From Agelaius tricolor (Eukaryota; Chordata; Aves; Passeriformes; Icteridae), in the NCBI GenBank assembly GCA_023055355.1, contig JALJCS010000006.1, positions 33,920,501 to 33,984,500 on the forward strand: a stretch of DNA of 64,000 nucleotides, written 5' to 3'. The first letter of the stretch is position 1. The number at the start of each line of letters is the position of its first letter. The notes beneath the pieces were generated by a model, which made no database searches, was not told the origin of the DNA, and saw only the letters and a list, made by a program, of their open reading frames with translations. Of the stretch, positions 13,355-26,080 are shown piece by piece. The translations under genes and the position numbers were made by a program.

Positions 13355-16300
13355 CCGCCTTATCTTGGAAAGAAAAGTCAGGATCGGCAGAGGGTAAATG
13401 GGAGAAATTTGAGCCTTATTTTTGAAGGTGAGACTAGGCAAAGGTGAAGAGGGCATGTGTTTGCCTTATCTCCCAGAAGTGTGAAATCTGGAGTGCAGCA
13501 CTTGTGAATCGTAGTAGTCGATACTAAAAAGTGGAAGCCTGTAGGCACAGCAGGGTAGCAGGCTTTGGCAGACATCCCTAGGCAGAAAAGGCCTTGGTTT
13601 TTCTGTATGAGCTGTTAGCATTGGGCAGAGCTGGTCATAAGCTTCTCATGTCAAAAAGTTATTGCCAGAAACCTGCCTAAGGACACAGGGGGTATTTTCA
13701 TCCACAAGTAAACATTTACAAGCAGACTGCACCTCCAGAATGAATTTCAGTGATGGCAAATATGCCGTCTTCAGCACTGCATAGCATGTCAATGTAATAA
13801 ACTGCTTTATGCATACATTAACCTGCAAAGAAAAACCAACCAAGTAAACCTGGCTGGACATAGATGAAGTATGGAGTTTGATTAAATTATTTGAGAAGTC
13901 CTAAAGATATTATCATAGAATGACTAGAAGACTGTTACCCAGCTCCAACTTGACAATGAAAGAATCAGGCTGCAATTTTATCTGCATTTCGAAAGTAAAA
14001 GGACAGAGATTCATAAGGTGGTACGTTAAAATACAGGAAAGAAAATACATGAAGCAAGGATGAGCAAATGAGTCCAAGCTGGTAGCAGGGAAATTGCTGG
14101 GCTCCTAAAGCAAAATAGGTATGGATATGTTAAGACAGGCTGCAAAAATAATCCAACTCCATTTGTTGCATACCAGCAGCACACTGCTGCTGTTCAGCAG
14201 TCTGTCTAGAAAATTAAAGGAAGATTTTCAGTCCACCCACCAGCTGGTTTTTAAAAGGAAGACGGCAAGGGAATCTCTTGTGAAGCTTGATATAGATACT
14301 CCTCCGTAAGGATGAATAGCAGTTCCACCTTGCTGCACCACTTGAAAGCAAAAACAGGGATGGAGTGACCTACTGTGTCACCTGAGTTGCAAACTGATTG
14401 TCAGCAGCTCAAGGGTACATCAAATTAACCTCTGCCTACTCCAGATTAGAAAACTGTGGGTAAGTGAGATTTGATCAGCCCCTCTTCTTCTTATGCATCT
14501 GGATTCTTCTGTTCTTTGCATCCTGTCAGCACTGTCTGGGTTATATTAGGGCCAGGACCTTCTTCTCCATTTTCTCTTCTCCATTTCAAACCTGTCAGTC
14601 ACTCTTCACACCTGTTGGGAAAGGCTGTTCCTTGGGGATTGAAGCACCAGGAGTGGGGCCCTGGTCTCCTTGTGGAGCCAGCAGTACAGGCAGGGGGGCA
14701 GCTACAGTCAGCCTGCAGTCCCCATCACCAGCCATATCTTTGCTGGGACACAGGGACAACCTCAACCCACAGGATCAGGATTGTGGCCCAGATAAATGGT
14801 CCGTGGCCAGGCAATAAACAGATCCAGATCAAGGCAATAAGCACTTTTGGCTACAAGGTCAGCTTTTCCCTAGTCCTCTGCTTGCCAGCTTATGTGGGCA
14901 GGTGGTTCTTTGAGTTTCCAGTACTACATGAATAACAATGCTTTCTGCTGAAATTATAATGTGTATTTACAGCTTAGATTGCTGATAACACTTTGAGGAA
15001 ATTCTGGCTGCAAATTAAGCACATTCTGGTTTGCCACAGGCTACACTTTATTGGACATGAATTTAAGTAGTTTGCAGAGGTGTACAATTGAGCTGTACAA
15101 ATGTTGAATACCCTGACTGCCAATCTTACAGATTACTGGGATTGTCAAAATAAGAAGCAAACTATTAATGATTTGTAAACTTAAACTCTGAATCATATTT
15201 AGGGTTGCCAAGTTAAAGAAAAAAACATGTGAAACCAGCATTTTCTGTACTTAAAATTCATTCAACCTTTGGATTCATAAGGCCAATACGATCATATTCT
15301 TTGAAACTGATGTCAGAAATGCAGGTGAATCACAGAAACATGAAGAAAACCACTAAAGTGATTACATGGGTAGATGGAGCAAACCACTAGATTTAGCTCT
15401 TGGAGCATCCCATTTCCTTGTGAAAATGATACTGTCCATAACTACTGTAGGAAATTATGTTTGAAAAAGCTGTACTACCATAAGAATTAGTCAATTAGTC
15501 ATGATTATTTTTTCTTTTTACATCAGAAGGATGCAGATTGTGCAGGAATAGTGCTTTATTTGAATGTGAGGAAGGAGGGAGATAAGGGCTTTGATTCAAG
15601 TATTCTGAATGAGAAAATCTCAGGCATGAGCACAGAATGGAGCGGCCTTAACAGCGAGATAACTACTCTTGAATGCAGCAGCAGTGGAATTATTGCCACC
15701 TGACAAAGCTGGTGTTGGTGCTTCAAGGCAGCATCTGTAGGCTCAGGCAGCCTTTCAAAGCAACTCAAATACCATCAGCTAATATATCCACCAGGATGTG
15801 AAATTCTGAATTATGTTAATGTTGTCAGCTAGTATGGCTTTGTTAGGGAAAGGAAGTTTTAAGTAATTGCCTTCCAAAGGGGTTTTCCTATAAACCCCTG
15901 GGGTTTGCTATAAACTCCTTTTCTGTGAGCCCCTTGGGAGCACATTTTATTCTGAATTTCACATGGAGGACTGGAACTTAAACTATGAAAGAACAGATTT
16001 CTTTCATTTGCTCTTTCTTTAAAGCATCATAACTGATTCTGTATGAAGAAAAGTCTAGGCAAAATTGGATTTAGAGTCTTATACACCCTATGTAATTTAA
16101 ATGATTTTGAAAACCCTGCTTATTTTAAAATTTATTTATTAATGGGTATCAGAAAGCTTCATAAAATGAACAGACCTTAAAATAACAGCCTTGGGGAATA
16201 CCTCAGTAACTTGTGTTTTGCACGGCAGGAGATATCTGTTGAGTCAGAGTGAACAACTTTGCTGCGGTGACAGCCTGCACAGCACTGGAAGGTCACATTC

Positions 16301-19300
16301 TTGCATCCACTCTCTTCCACTATAGATATACATGAGTGCTTGTGGAAGATTGACACCTGTCTGCAGGCTGAGAATAGGTACCAATTTCCAACTTTCAATG
16401 GTTTTTAAAACAGGCTTTCCTCCAGATAACTAGGCTACTACACTTACTATGCCATGAAAGAATTTTTACCACTTCAGTTTATGAATGCAATTGGAATTCT
16501 TGGATTACTTGGAATTTCAGTGCTGTGCGGGATGAGAGATTAGAGGTATAGGTGGTAGATGATGCAGTTCTTTATTGTGTTTAAGATGACTTCCATGCAC
16601 TGTCTTTTTCACTATAAAAATACTAATGGATGCAGGTAAAAACATGATTAGCAATTACAAATAACATTTTCAAAATCAAATAAACCCCTCATCTATTAAA
16701 TCAATAAGCAGTGACTTGAATTATCTGATTCTGAGGATTAATTCTGTAAGCCACCTTACTGTTCTGATCTGTAGAGAAAAAGGAAACTCAAATGCTGTAT
16801 TAAGATATGTTCCTCTCTGAGCAATAAACTTGAGTGTGTCAGAAAATCAAGTTTGACCTGAGATTTTTAAAGATTTTAATCTGTTAGGTTACACTGATGG
16901 CAAAAAACCCCTATTTAATTTAGGAAGCAAATTCTACATGTTCCAATAATTCTTTAATTGAAATATAAGTGAGTACAAAATGTGAATTTATTTCAGTAGC
17001 AGGAAAATAACCAAATCAAAACCTTCTTGGCATATGAATAGGAACAACCTTTTTCAGTAAAGATATTTCTTTAAATTACGGGATAACATTTGCAATTATT
17101 ATAAGAGTTTGGCCAGATATTTGTTTTGAAAAGGGCTATTTGTTCTTAAACTGAGATGTGAGACCAGCTCTGTGTTAGAAAATATCCTCTGAGTGAATGA
17201 GGTGAGCTATTGCAGCAGACAGAGAGCAGATGCACTGCAGATGGAATCATTGCTCTGCAGAAAAACTAAAGAATGTTATGTGATATGTAACACATTGTCC
17301 TGGGACTTGTAGAGTGTGAGGGGGCTCTTGCATTACTTGTACCTTTTCAGGGTTTGTCCACTCTGAATGTAGACACTGATGAATAGTTTCCTACTAGAAA
17401 GATTTAGATGCAAGAATGTTGAGGTGACTGAATATCTAACTTTGGACAAGCATTTATATTACTGAAAGCAAACATTTAAATATGCATTTATGTGTTCCAA
17501 AGTAAATTTGCATATTATTTTGGTTATGTTTAAAGGAAAAATAAAATGCAAAGATAATGCAAATTCTATATTTTTTTCAAATGCCTAGAGAATCCTTAGC
17601 AGTGAAATATTGTATTCTAGCTGTGACCTCTGCTCAGTGAAATCTGTTTCCTGTTGTCTTTCTGCCACTGTGATGGCTCTTCTACATGTTGCCAAGGCTT
17701 TGTGTTCAATCAAGGCATCAGAGTATTGAAAACTCTCTTGATATTTTCTGTTCAAAAAATAACTGTAGGTAAGTCAATAATAGGTTGATTAGCCTTCTCT
17801 GGAGATGTACCTTTTTAGTATCTATTGATTTCTTCTTCTAGCTGCAGCACAAAAAATTAAAATGACAGAAACAATATGCCTGATTTGTTGATTCTCATTT
17901 AAGCAGCATACAAAAATGGGAATTAATATTCCTCTGGTTCAAGAGGGATGATTAAATTTTAGAATTACCCTTTTTACCTGTCCTAAAGCCTTTCAATTTC
18001 ATTTTGTTGTGTATTCATTTTATCTCTGGGCAATATGGGGGTGGAAATATCATTCCACTTAAAAACCTTTTTCATGCAGTCCATTATTTCAGCTTTATCT
18101 TGCTGATCAGGTCTGCACTTGGTTGGTTGTTGTGTAAAGACTCGCCATGTTTCTCCCATGATATTGTCATCACATTAAAAGTGAAGAAAACCAAACCCAA
18201 AAAGGGGAACTCAGACAAAAAGAGGTGCCTTGCATTTCTTTGAGGTCTTTACTTAGTCCATCAAGTAACTTCTTTCCCTGTAGCAGCTGAAAGATATTTT
18301 TGTGGCTTGTGTGGTTCTCTGTATGACCCTAAGAAATAGCAACTTAGTCCAGAGAAGAGCTTTTCCTGCAGTCAGTCACTCACTCACACTGACAATCTCA
18401 GTTCCTGGCTGTAGGGGACACCTATAAGAAATTGTGTTTTTCCTGTCCTCTCCTGGGAAGGTCCTTGTGGACAAGAGCTGCTGACTGAGCACTGGCTGCC
18501 AGGGAGGAGGGGATGTGTGGCCCTTGCTTGGCTTACCCTCCTGTGTGTCCTTCCAGCATCTTTCAGGTTTCTCCAGCAGCAGGCAGACCTGTGGGAATGC
18601 TTGCTGGGGAGCACCATGTAGGGAGTGTGGGGAGCAAAATGGGGAAGACTCCAACCCTGCTGAGTTGTGTCTTTAGTGGCCCACCATCATAATTTCTGTT
18701 GTATGTTGTTGTACTAATATATTTGTTTTCCCCTTTTCATCCCAGCCTGAAGCACTGTCAACATGCTGCTTTTCCACCAAATTAATTGTTTTCCAATGGT
18801 TTTGCTTATATGAAGTCCCTCCTGGGCTCATCCAGGTTCACTTCAGAGAAAGGGCATTGGTGTGCTATAAATGCTGTCAAACGCTTCCTGAACAAGTGGC
18901 AACATCTTATTTCTCAACCCTGTGTTATTTTTAAACTTCTCTTTTTCTCTGTTTATGATGAAAAATACATTTGTGGCTTTTCCTAAACTAGTTTAGGACT
19001 TCTGGCTGAAGTCAACCCTCTCCAGATTTATTCCAGCATAAGCAACATCAAAGTCAGACCTCGCTGCTCATTTGCTGTGCGATCATTATACTTCTGTTCA
19101 TAATTTGCTCTTCCTCACCTTTTTTTTTTTAAATATTATTATCTATAACCAACAGTAGATTCAAGTTCTTTGAAGCAAAAAGCATTTCCTTAGATGACTT
19201 TGTACAATCTCTAGCATAAATTTAGGCTGTCTTATGATCTCTGTTAATGCCTACAGTACTATGTAATATGATGTAAAAACAATAAAAATACAATAAAAAA

Positions 19301-19560
19301 TAGAATACAACTGGTAGTGAATACAATTGACTGCCCTAGAGGGGGAAAGTTTTCATTAAATTTCTGAACCAGGTTTTGGGGAGTCTTGTTTTGATCTTCC
19401 TCCTCTCACCTAGGTAAAGATATATATTCATCTTTAAAACATGGTCAGCAGACCTTGTTCATAGGCAGCCAGGGAGGCTCCAGTTTTACCTGTCACACCT
19501 ACCTCATCTCACCCCTTCTGGCACTGTTTCAGTGTCATCCACCCTCTATCTCTGCTCAGT

Positions 19561-19589
19561 ATATATGTGTGTGTGTGTGTATATATATG
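19561..19589. repeat. AT/GT microsatellite
   Basis: A composite ATATAT-(GT)n-ATATATAT dinucleotide repeat of about 29 bases. Confidence 0.92.
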
Positions 19590-22500
19590 CCCAGAAAACA
19601 TTCCTGAACTATTGTTTGCCCTCTTCTCTTAGAGTATTTAATGTAAAAGCTTGCCCAAAGTACCTAATAAAAAACCAAACAGTAGGAAGGTGGAGAAATA
19701 TAAATCACAGACTCAGTTATCTTGCTTATTTATACTGACTGAAATGAGTTGAGGGAAATTCTGCAGTAGATCAGGTAGGGATTCGATAGCAGGGGTTTTA
19801 ATTTCTCTTGCACTGCTCAGAGGTTTACTTGGAGCTGTGGGTTTTGATTTGTCCCATAAAGAGTTTCAAAACATTTCAAAAATTATTATTCTCTTCTGCC
19901 TTCCTCAGCCTGAGTTTAGCTTAGTTCTTTCTCAGCCTTATTCCTCCTTACAGTTCTGTTGTTGTTGTTTGGGTAATTTTGTTCTTTTTTAAAGCAAACA
20001 GAAAGCTGGGTATAGACTTTTCATAAAACAAGTGAAACTGATGTGTTTTTTTTTTTCCCTCACAGAAAGTTTCTACCTATGCTAAAGCAGATTTTCATCA
20101 AAACCAGAATATTAACCTGTTTATGTTTTTTAAAAGACTTTTCATTTCTAGGGATAAAAGATCATGTCACACCTGGCATGTCAAACAAGCCATGTCATTC
20201 TGTTTCAAAAGGATTAAATCTTTTCTTCTTTTGTCTGTGCCTGTAGCTCGTAGTGAGCATGGCAGTCTGTGCATAGACCCACTCTGTAAACAGCGACCTT
20301 CAAGATGCATCATCCATATGCACTTTCATCATTTACTCTCCTTCCTCTCTTCCAGGGTCTCTTTAATCTCTTAGGGTTGTGTAAGTGAGCAGGCATAATG
20401 CCATATACCTGTGCTCAATGTGGGAGGAGGCAGGATATGTGTGCATCCATCCTAAAGCTATTGCTAACTGAGAAGTGTTTGATCTTGAATATCTATGGCA
20501 ATGTGCTCAAGGATGGCATGTCTGGAAGAATTCCAGCTACCTTTTTTCTCTTGAATCACACCACACAAATTTTACTCCTCAAAGTTTGCACCAGCCATAT
20601 ATTTTGAATTTCAGCTATATTTTATCTTTTTTAGCAGACGCACAGATGCAACACAATAGAACAAGAAGGATTTCAGACATGCCAAAAAACCACAAAACCA
20701 TAATCTTCCCACTTATGCAGACATTTCTCAGGCATTGAGAATAATTATAGATGAAATTAGTTCAAGTATTAACCAAGAGCCATTTAACCCTGGAATGTGC
20801 TTCATCTTCAGCTGCTGGAAGAACCAGTGGTATTCCGTCCCTTGTAGTTTCAGATTACCATATTCCTAAAATTAGAACTATAAAAATCAAACCGTTACCA
20901 GAGAACCATGCAAGCTAGTAAAAACAGTTTTTAATTGAAAGGGCACTTTGAAATCCCTGTGCTGAAAAGAACTGAAATCATTTTTGTATGTCTTGGAGGA
21001 AAGGAAAGGAGGAACTATTTCCAAGAAGAGCAGACTGTTCTTCCATTAATAAAATATAATCAAAACTACTGTTTCACATCTAGAATTTACAAGCTGGCAG
21101 CAGCCTTCTATGAGCCATATAGACAGTAATGAAAATAATTGGTCATGTTCTTTAATGCTGTACAGCCACTTTCTGCTATAAAACAGAGGCCCCCCTGACC
21201 AAGTAAGTGGCAAATCAATGGGGAGGATTGCTTCATTTTGTGTGCTCTAGAGACCATCGAGTAACATTCTTGATCCCCTCTCCGGGTGGTTGGTATATCA
21301 AATGAAAACAAAAGGGCTGAAGGACAGGAATTCTCTGATAGGGTCTATTCAAAGAGTTTTCCAGTTTCTGTAACCTACAAGAAACTTCTTGTTAAAGGGG
21401 GCAAGACTGAGCAACCAGCAGCTGTGGCAGTCACAAGTGCAGGTGATGGGCAGGTTTCATCTTCAGGGTCTATCCTGGCACTGAATTAGAAGCAATGAAA
21501 AATAGCAGAGGGTTTCTCCCTGGTTACTCTTACAGACATATTCCTAAGAAGCTGAGCTTAATATCTCTCCAAAATGAAGGCAGTTTGAATAAGACTCCTT
21601 CAGCAATTGTTAGGAAAAAAATGCAGAATTTACTTCGACTGAGAATTAACAACTTGAACCTTAATATGATATGACTGGACACTATAATCACTGTTTTTCT
21701 TTTTGATTTTTTTTTTTCAAAGTTGGTTTTAGCCTGCTTGCTGATCATGAATCATAACTTTGTTCCAAGAGGAAGAGAAGATCCCACACTTTTTTGCTTT
21801 TCAGAGACTTTTTCAGTGACTTTCAGACTAAGAGCCCTCAGGACTTACTGAATCTCATAAACACAGTCTCACTTTGAAGTCTAGACTAGAGAAGTTAACT
21901 GTAAGCCCAAGTGAAATGCTCACTTTTTTTTTCCTTGAATATGAAACTTTATTCTATATCTAGGGGTCCTACTACTTTATTGGAGAGTTGAAGCAAACAC
22001 TGCTCTAATTAATTCCTTCAAAGAAGCAGCAGAGAGCTAGGCCATATATGACTTTTGTTATCTCAGAAAAATCTAGCAGAGAATTAAGCCTCTAAGCCAA
22101 AGGTTAAATATGTCACCTGTAAAGTGGGCATTCTTAGAAGGAAAAAAGGGAAGCTTGACCTTGGGATTTAGAGACCTGGGACACCGGAAATAAATTATGA
22201 TCAAAATTATGTACAAATTTCTAAGCAGAACTGACCAAAAGAGCACTCATTACCTAAAAGATCTTTGATATTTACAGAAACAAGAATTGACAGATGAATT
22301 AGGAAATGGGGGAAAACCAAGATATTCAGAGAAAATAACTTCTAGTTCTCTTAGGATTTTAACCTGGCCCACACACTAATTAAAATCTCTATTGTGGCTT
22401 AAATTCAAAACACTGTAGAACATGAAACTGTACTGAATAGGAGTTTCAAGTGTACCTTTGAGAGGTAGTGATTTCTAGGCAGGAGGAAATGTCATTCCTT

Positions 22501-22619
22501 ATTCTACAACGAAAGTGGACCTGTAAATATTTTCTCTAGAAAGAACTGTCTATCAGTAACTGTGTACTCCTGGAGGAGTTTGGGATAGGTTGGTTATCTA
22601 TATTTGACATTGGATTAGT

Positions 22620-23280
22620 TACAAATAAATGAGGCAGAGACACACTGAGGATAAACAATGCTGTGATACTTGAACTTCTAAATGGCAGAAAGCAAGACAG
22701 AAATTTAAGATCTGCTAGGACTGGGGAGAAAGAAGGATTGAATATAAAGGACAGAGGCATTTGATGGTGAAACAGTATCTAGGAAGTGAGATAGGAAATG
22801 GAGATTGTTTCCTTGCCCAGAAATATGAGAACTAAACCATTTTCTGGCAGCAAAAAGAGCCAGAGTACAGAGCAGAAACTGGATGGGCTTCAAGAGCTTG
22901 AATGAATAGCGGGAGGGATAATAGCAGAAGATTGCAGGGTATGCAGCATGTGCAGAAAGCATTCCCCGGCACAGGGGACAGGGAGAGGCTCTGAGAAGGG
23001 AGCAGAGATGCAGGCAGACATTTATGGTATTTCAGATACTGTATGCAGGCAGGGAATAATGAACAGTACAGAAGGAATTATTTCATAGATCCTGGATGGG
23101 CTGTCCAAAGAAAGAATGAAGAAAACAAAAATACTGCAAAACGGTGGAAAAGATGGAAGTGGGAGGGAGGGGGAGCATGAGGGCCAGGAAATGTGGGAGG
23201 TATTTAAAAATAAGTGAAGGAGTGGGAGAGGCAAATAAGGACAGTAAGAAGAGAGGGAAGGAGAAATTTTACTATAATCT
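22620..23280 (+). repeat. Purine-rich asymmetric stretch
   Basis: For more than 600 bases the plus strand is strongly enriched in A and G, with many GGGA, GAGA and AAGAA runs, densest at 23100-23270. It has no gene-like structure. A G-quadruplex motif lies inside it at 23161-23183. Confidence 0.6.
23161..23183 (+). promoter_or_regulatory. G-quadruplex motif
   Basis: G-runs of 3, 3, 5 and 3 are separated by loops of 1, 1 and 7 bases, fitting G3+N1-7. It is the clearest such motif I found outside the CpG island. Confidence 0.55.
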
Positions 23281-25429
23281 GTAAATATGAATCCACTAAA
23301 AAAAAAGATTTATCTAAAATAAATCCAAAACAAATATAGTATCAATATACAATACTATATACAGTTCTTCACATCTTTTATCAGATAGTCCCTAAGCTCT
23401 TTGCAAAGCTAGAATAAATAGAATTTGAATTCTCTGCATAATTTGTCTTAAAAAGGTGGTCAATAAATTCACTATTTAAACAATATTCCCAATGTATTAA
23501 GTCAAATCCCAGTTTATGGATTTTGTGAGGTACAGTATTTTGTTGCAATATCTGTGCAGAGAGACTCCACTCTGATAAAATGAACTACGTCTCTTTGTGG
23601 CCTGTGGTAAATTTCAAAGTTATGCTACAATTAATTATTATATTTTAAAATTATATAATGAAGAAAAAGAAATCAAACACAATCTCTCAGCTGATGGACC
23701 CCACAGGCGAGGAAATGCGTCACACGGCTCCTATGTCTCCAGTGGTATGAATTATTTCAGCCTGCTGGAGAAGAAGAAAAGAGTAGGGAAAGAGCAGTAA
23801 AACTAAAGAGTGAAACCCAGGCATCTTTGTTGGCCACAACCCAAGCAAACTCTATGGGCCTGGTGCATAGATGGTTGTGTTGTGCTCTCTGGCCTGTCAT
23901 GCATGTGGTCAGACCAGACAGTCTCTACCAACATATTCAGCAGAAGATAATATGGAAGATAAAAAGCTATCACTGAGAACTAGGATACAAGAAAGAGAGT
24001 AACAAAGATGAAAACTGATGTTAGTACTTATTTGTTAAAAAACTGATTCTCATTAATAGATTTAAAGTAACTTTCATTATTCCCTTTACAAAGGGGAAAA
24101 CTATGCTTAGTATTTCAATATGTTATAAATTACTGGCTAATATCATATCCAATGATATCAGGGACATTCTTGAGCAAGTTACAGAGGCCCCAGGTGTCAC
24201 TTGATTACCATCAGGGTAGCTTTTGATAGCTTGATTCTTTCTAGTCTTTATTGGTGACATCTCCAGCCATAAGTTTGTTGGCCTGTTTATATATGGATAC
24301 ATCCATTGAGGATTAAAGAATTATTAACATATTTTCTTGAACAAATTATATTTGTTCTTGGCATCTGTTTGAATACTGGCTGGGATGGTTTCCTGGTTGG
24401 CTTTGGAACACAAACTGCTTGGGCAGATAGGGGGTAGATTTCTCATGATTGTTTTGTCCTCAGAATGCCTCACAAAGCAAGAATTTCCAAACCATCAGAC
24501 ATAAATCTCTCTCTCTTCCTTTACCAGCAATGTTAATTCGTTTTGAAATAATAGAGGTTCAAAAGTTCACTAGGAAAAAATTGGTTTCATTACTCACTGA
24601 AAAAGCTTTTATTCGTATGTAGCAGTAATTTAACATCATGTTAACGTCAGCAGAGTACATGACACAGTAAATGTTCACATGTCTTTACTAAAACTCAGCT
24701 AATTCTAATCTAATTAGTAAAACACATCGATGATTTCTACAGCCTTCTGCGTCATGTTCTTGCTGGTTTGCTCAGGCTTCTCCAAGCCATTTTTGTTTGA
24801 ATTGGGATGCTGGTAGTTTTCCTTGAAATACAGATGTCCTGAGTGACTGCATTAGCTGACTAGTGACAACAAAGATTCTCAGGTGCTTGGCAGCATAATT
24901 TCAGAAAATGCACCTGGAAATTTTCATGGTCTTATAATCAAATAAAGAAGAGTTTAAATAGGTTATTTTTAAAAAGGTTTGTGACTCGCTGCTGGAGTTT
25001 AGGTTTCTGATTTTAAAGCTGAGAGGGAGAATAATAACCTGCTACAGTAAGAGAAAGATCTGGCATATATGTTTGTAAAAATCATATTAGATTTGTCGAC
25101 TAAAATGAAAATTCTGAGCAGGCTTCCTTCCCAAAGGGACTCTGTCCCTTGCAAGAGCCTTCTGCTAAGCTGTGATTTTGCTCTCTGACTGGAAATAATC
25201 CTTCCCTTGTTTTTATACTCAAGCCTGGATTCTTTCTGTGTCTGCTGTACTGCTCCACTCTCTGCTTCTTTTCTTGTCACAAGGAGGTCAGCAGTTGTGA
25301 CATTTAGGGGAAAACAGCTCTTGTATAGACAATATTGCTCCATTTCTCTACCTCCGGTCCTGCTGCTTGCTACAGTGTGGCAGTGCATGGTGCCAGGCTC
25401 CCTAACAGATGTAACACATCCACTTTAAA

Positions 25430-26080
25430 CCTCTTGCCGCAGCTGCAGGGAACAGAAACATCTCCTGAGACAGCAGGAAAGGCTTTGCTATCCTTGGAGT
25501 GGTCTGGCTGTGGCTGGGACAGCCTTACCATGGCTGTGCCTGAAATGCACAGCCAGAACTCCAGGCGTGCTGGGGGGCTCCTGGGGGACTCCTGGGAGTG
25601 TGCTCACCAGGAAGAGGGAGGTTTTGACAGGGTGGCAGGGGTCTACTTCTTCCTAAAAATCCTAAAAAGGGGATGGGGCCAACAGAGGAAGAACACTGTA
25701 CTTAGCTAGAAGGAGGTTGGGTATTTTCCTTGCCTTCACCTGATCATTTCCTGCAAAGCTCGGCAGCCCTCCTGCTGCTGCAGCCTCCCCGACACCTCTC
25801 TCTGTCTCCCTGCTGTTTTGCCTCCGGTGCTGTGGCTTCCCTGCTCGGCACCAGCATCCCGTAGCTGGGAGAAGCCTTTGGGGAAAGCAGCGGGGCCTCC
25901 AGGGCGTTTGCTGGCAGCAATCACCCCCGAGGGCTGTGCCAGCCTCCAGCTGGCAGCTGTGCGCTCCCGGGAGCGTTTGGTGAAACTGCCAAAATACAGA
26001 TGCTGCAGAGCCATCGGGCTGGAAATTTCCCACAGGAGCTGACCACACTGTTGCTCTTTTACCCGACTAGGCAAGCCTGC
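25430..26080. other. GC-rich patch in the intergenic flank, function unknown
   Basis: About 650 bases are clearly richer in G+C and CpG than the surroundings. Several overlapping open frames of 70-130 codons occur on both strands, as expected from composition, and none resembles a protein I know. It could be an unannotated regulatory element, an exon of a non-coding RNA, or an old GC-rich repeat. Confidence 0.4.

Larger units (their letters stand above)
9676..25429. other. Intergenic DNA, no supported gene
   Basis: AT-rich non-coding DNA with mildly GC-rich pockets near 14.6-14.8 kb and 18.4-18.7 kb, neither of which reads as a known protein or repeat. A CpG-retaining spot near 11.17-11.23 kb contains a CACGTG E-box. 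There are no RNA genes and no CR1 copies that I can recognise. Confidence 0.6.

Noticed and set aside
14464..14935. Overlapping plus-strand frames of 117 and 154 codons
   Set aside because: Two different frames are open over the same GC-richer sequence, with no domain and no flanking splice sites that make a gene model.
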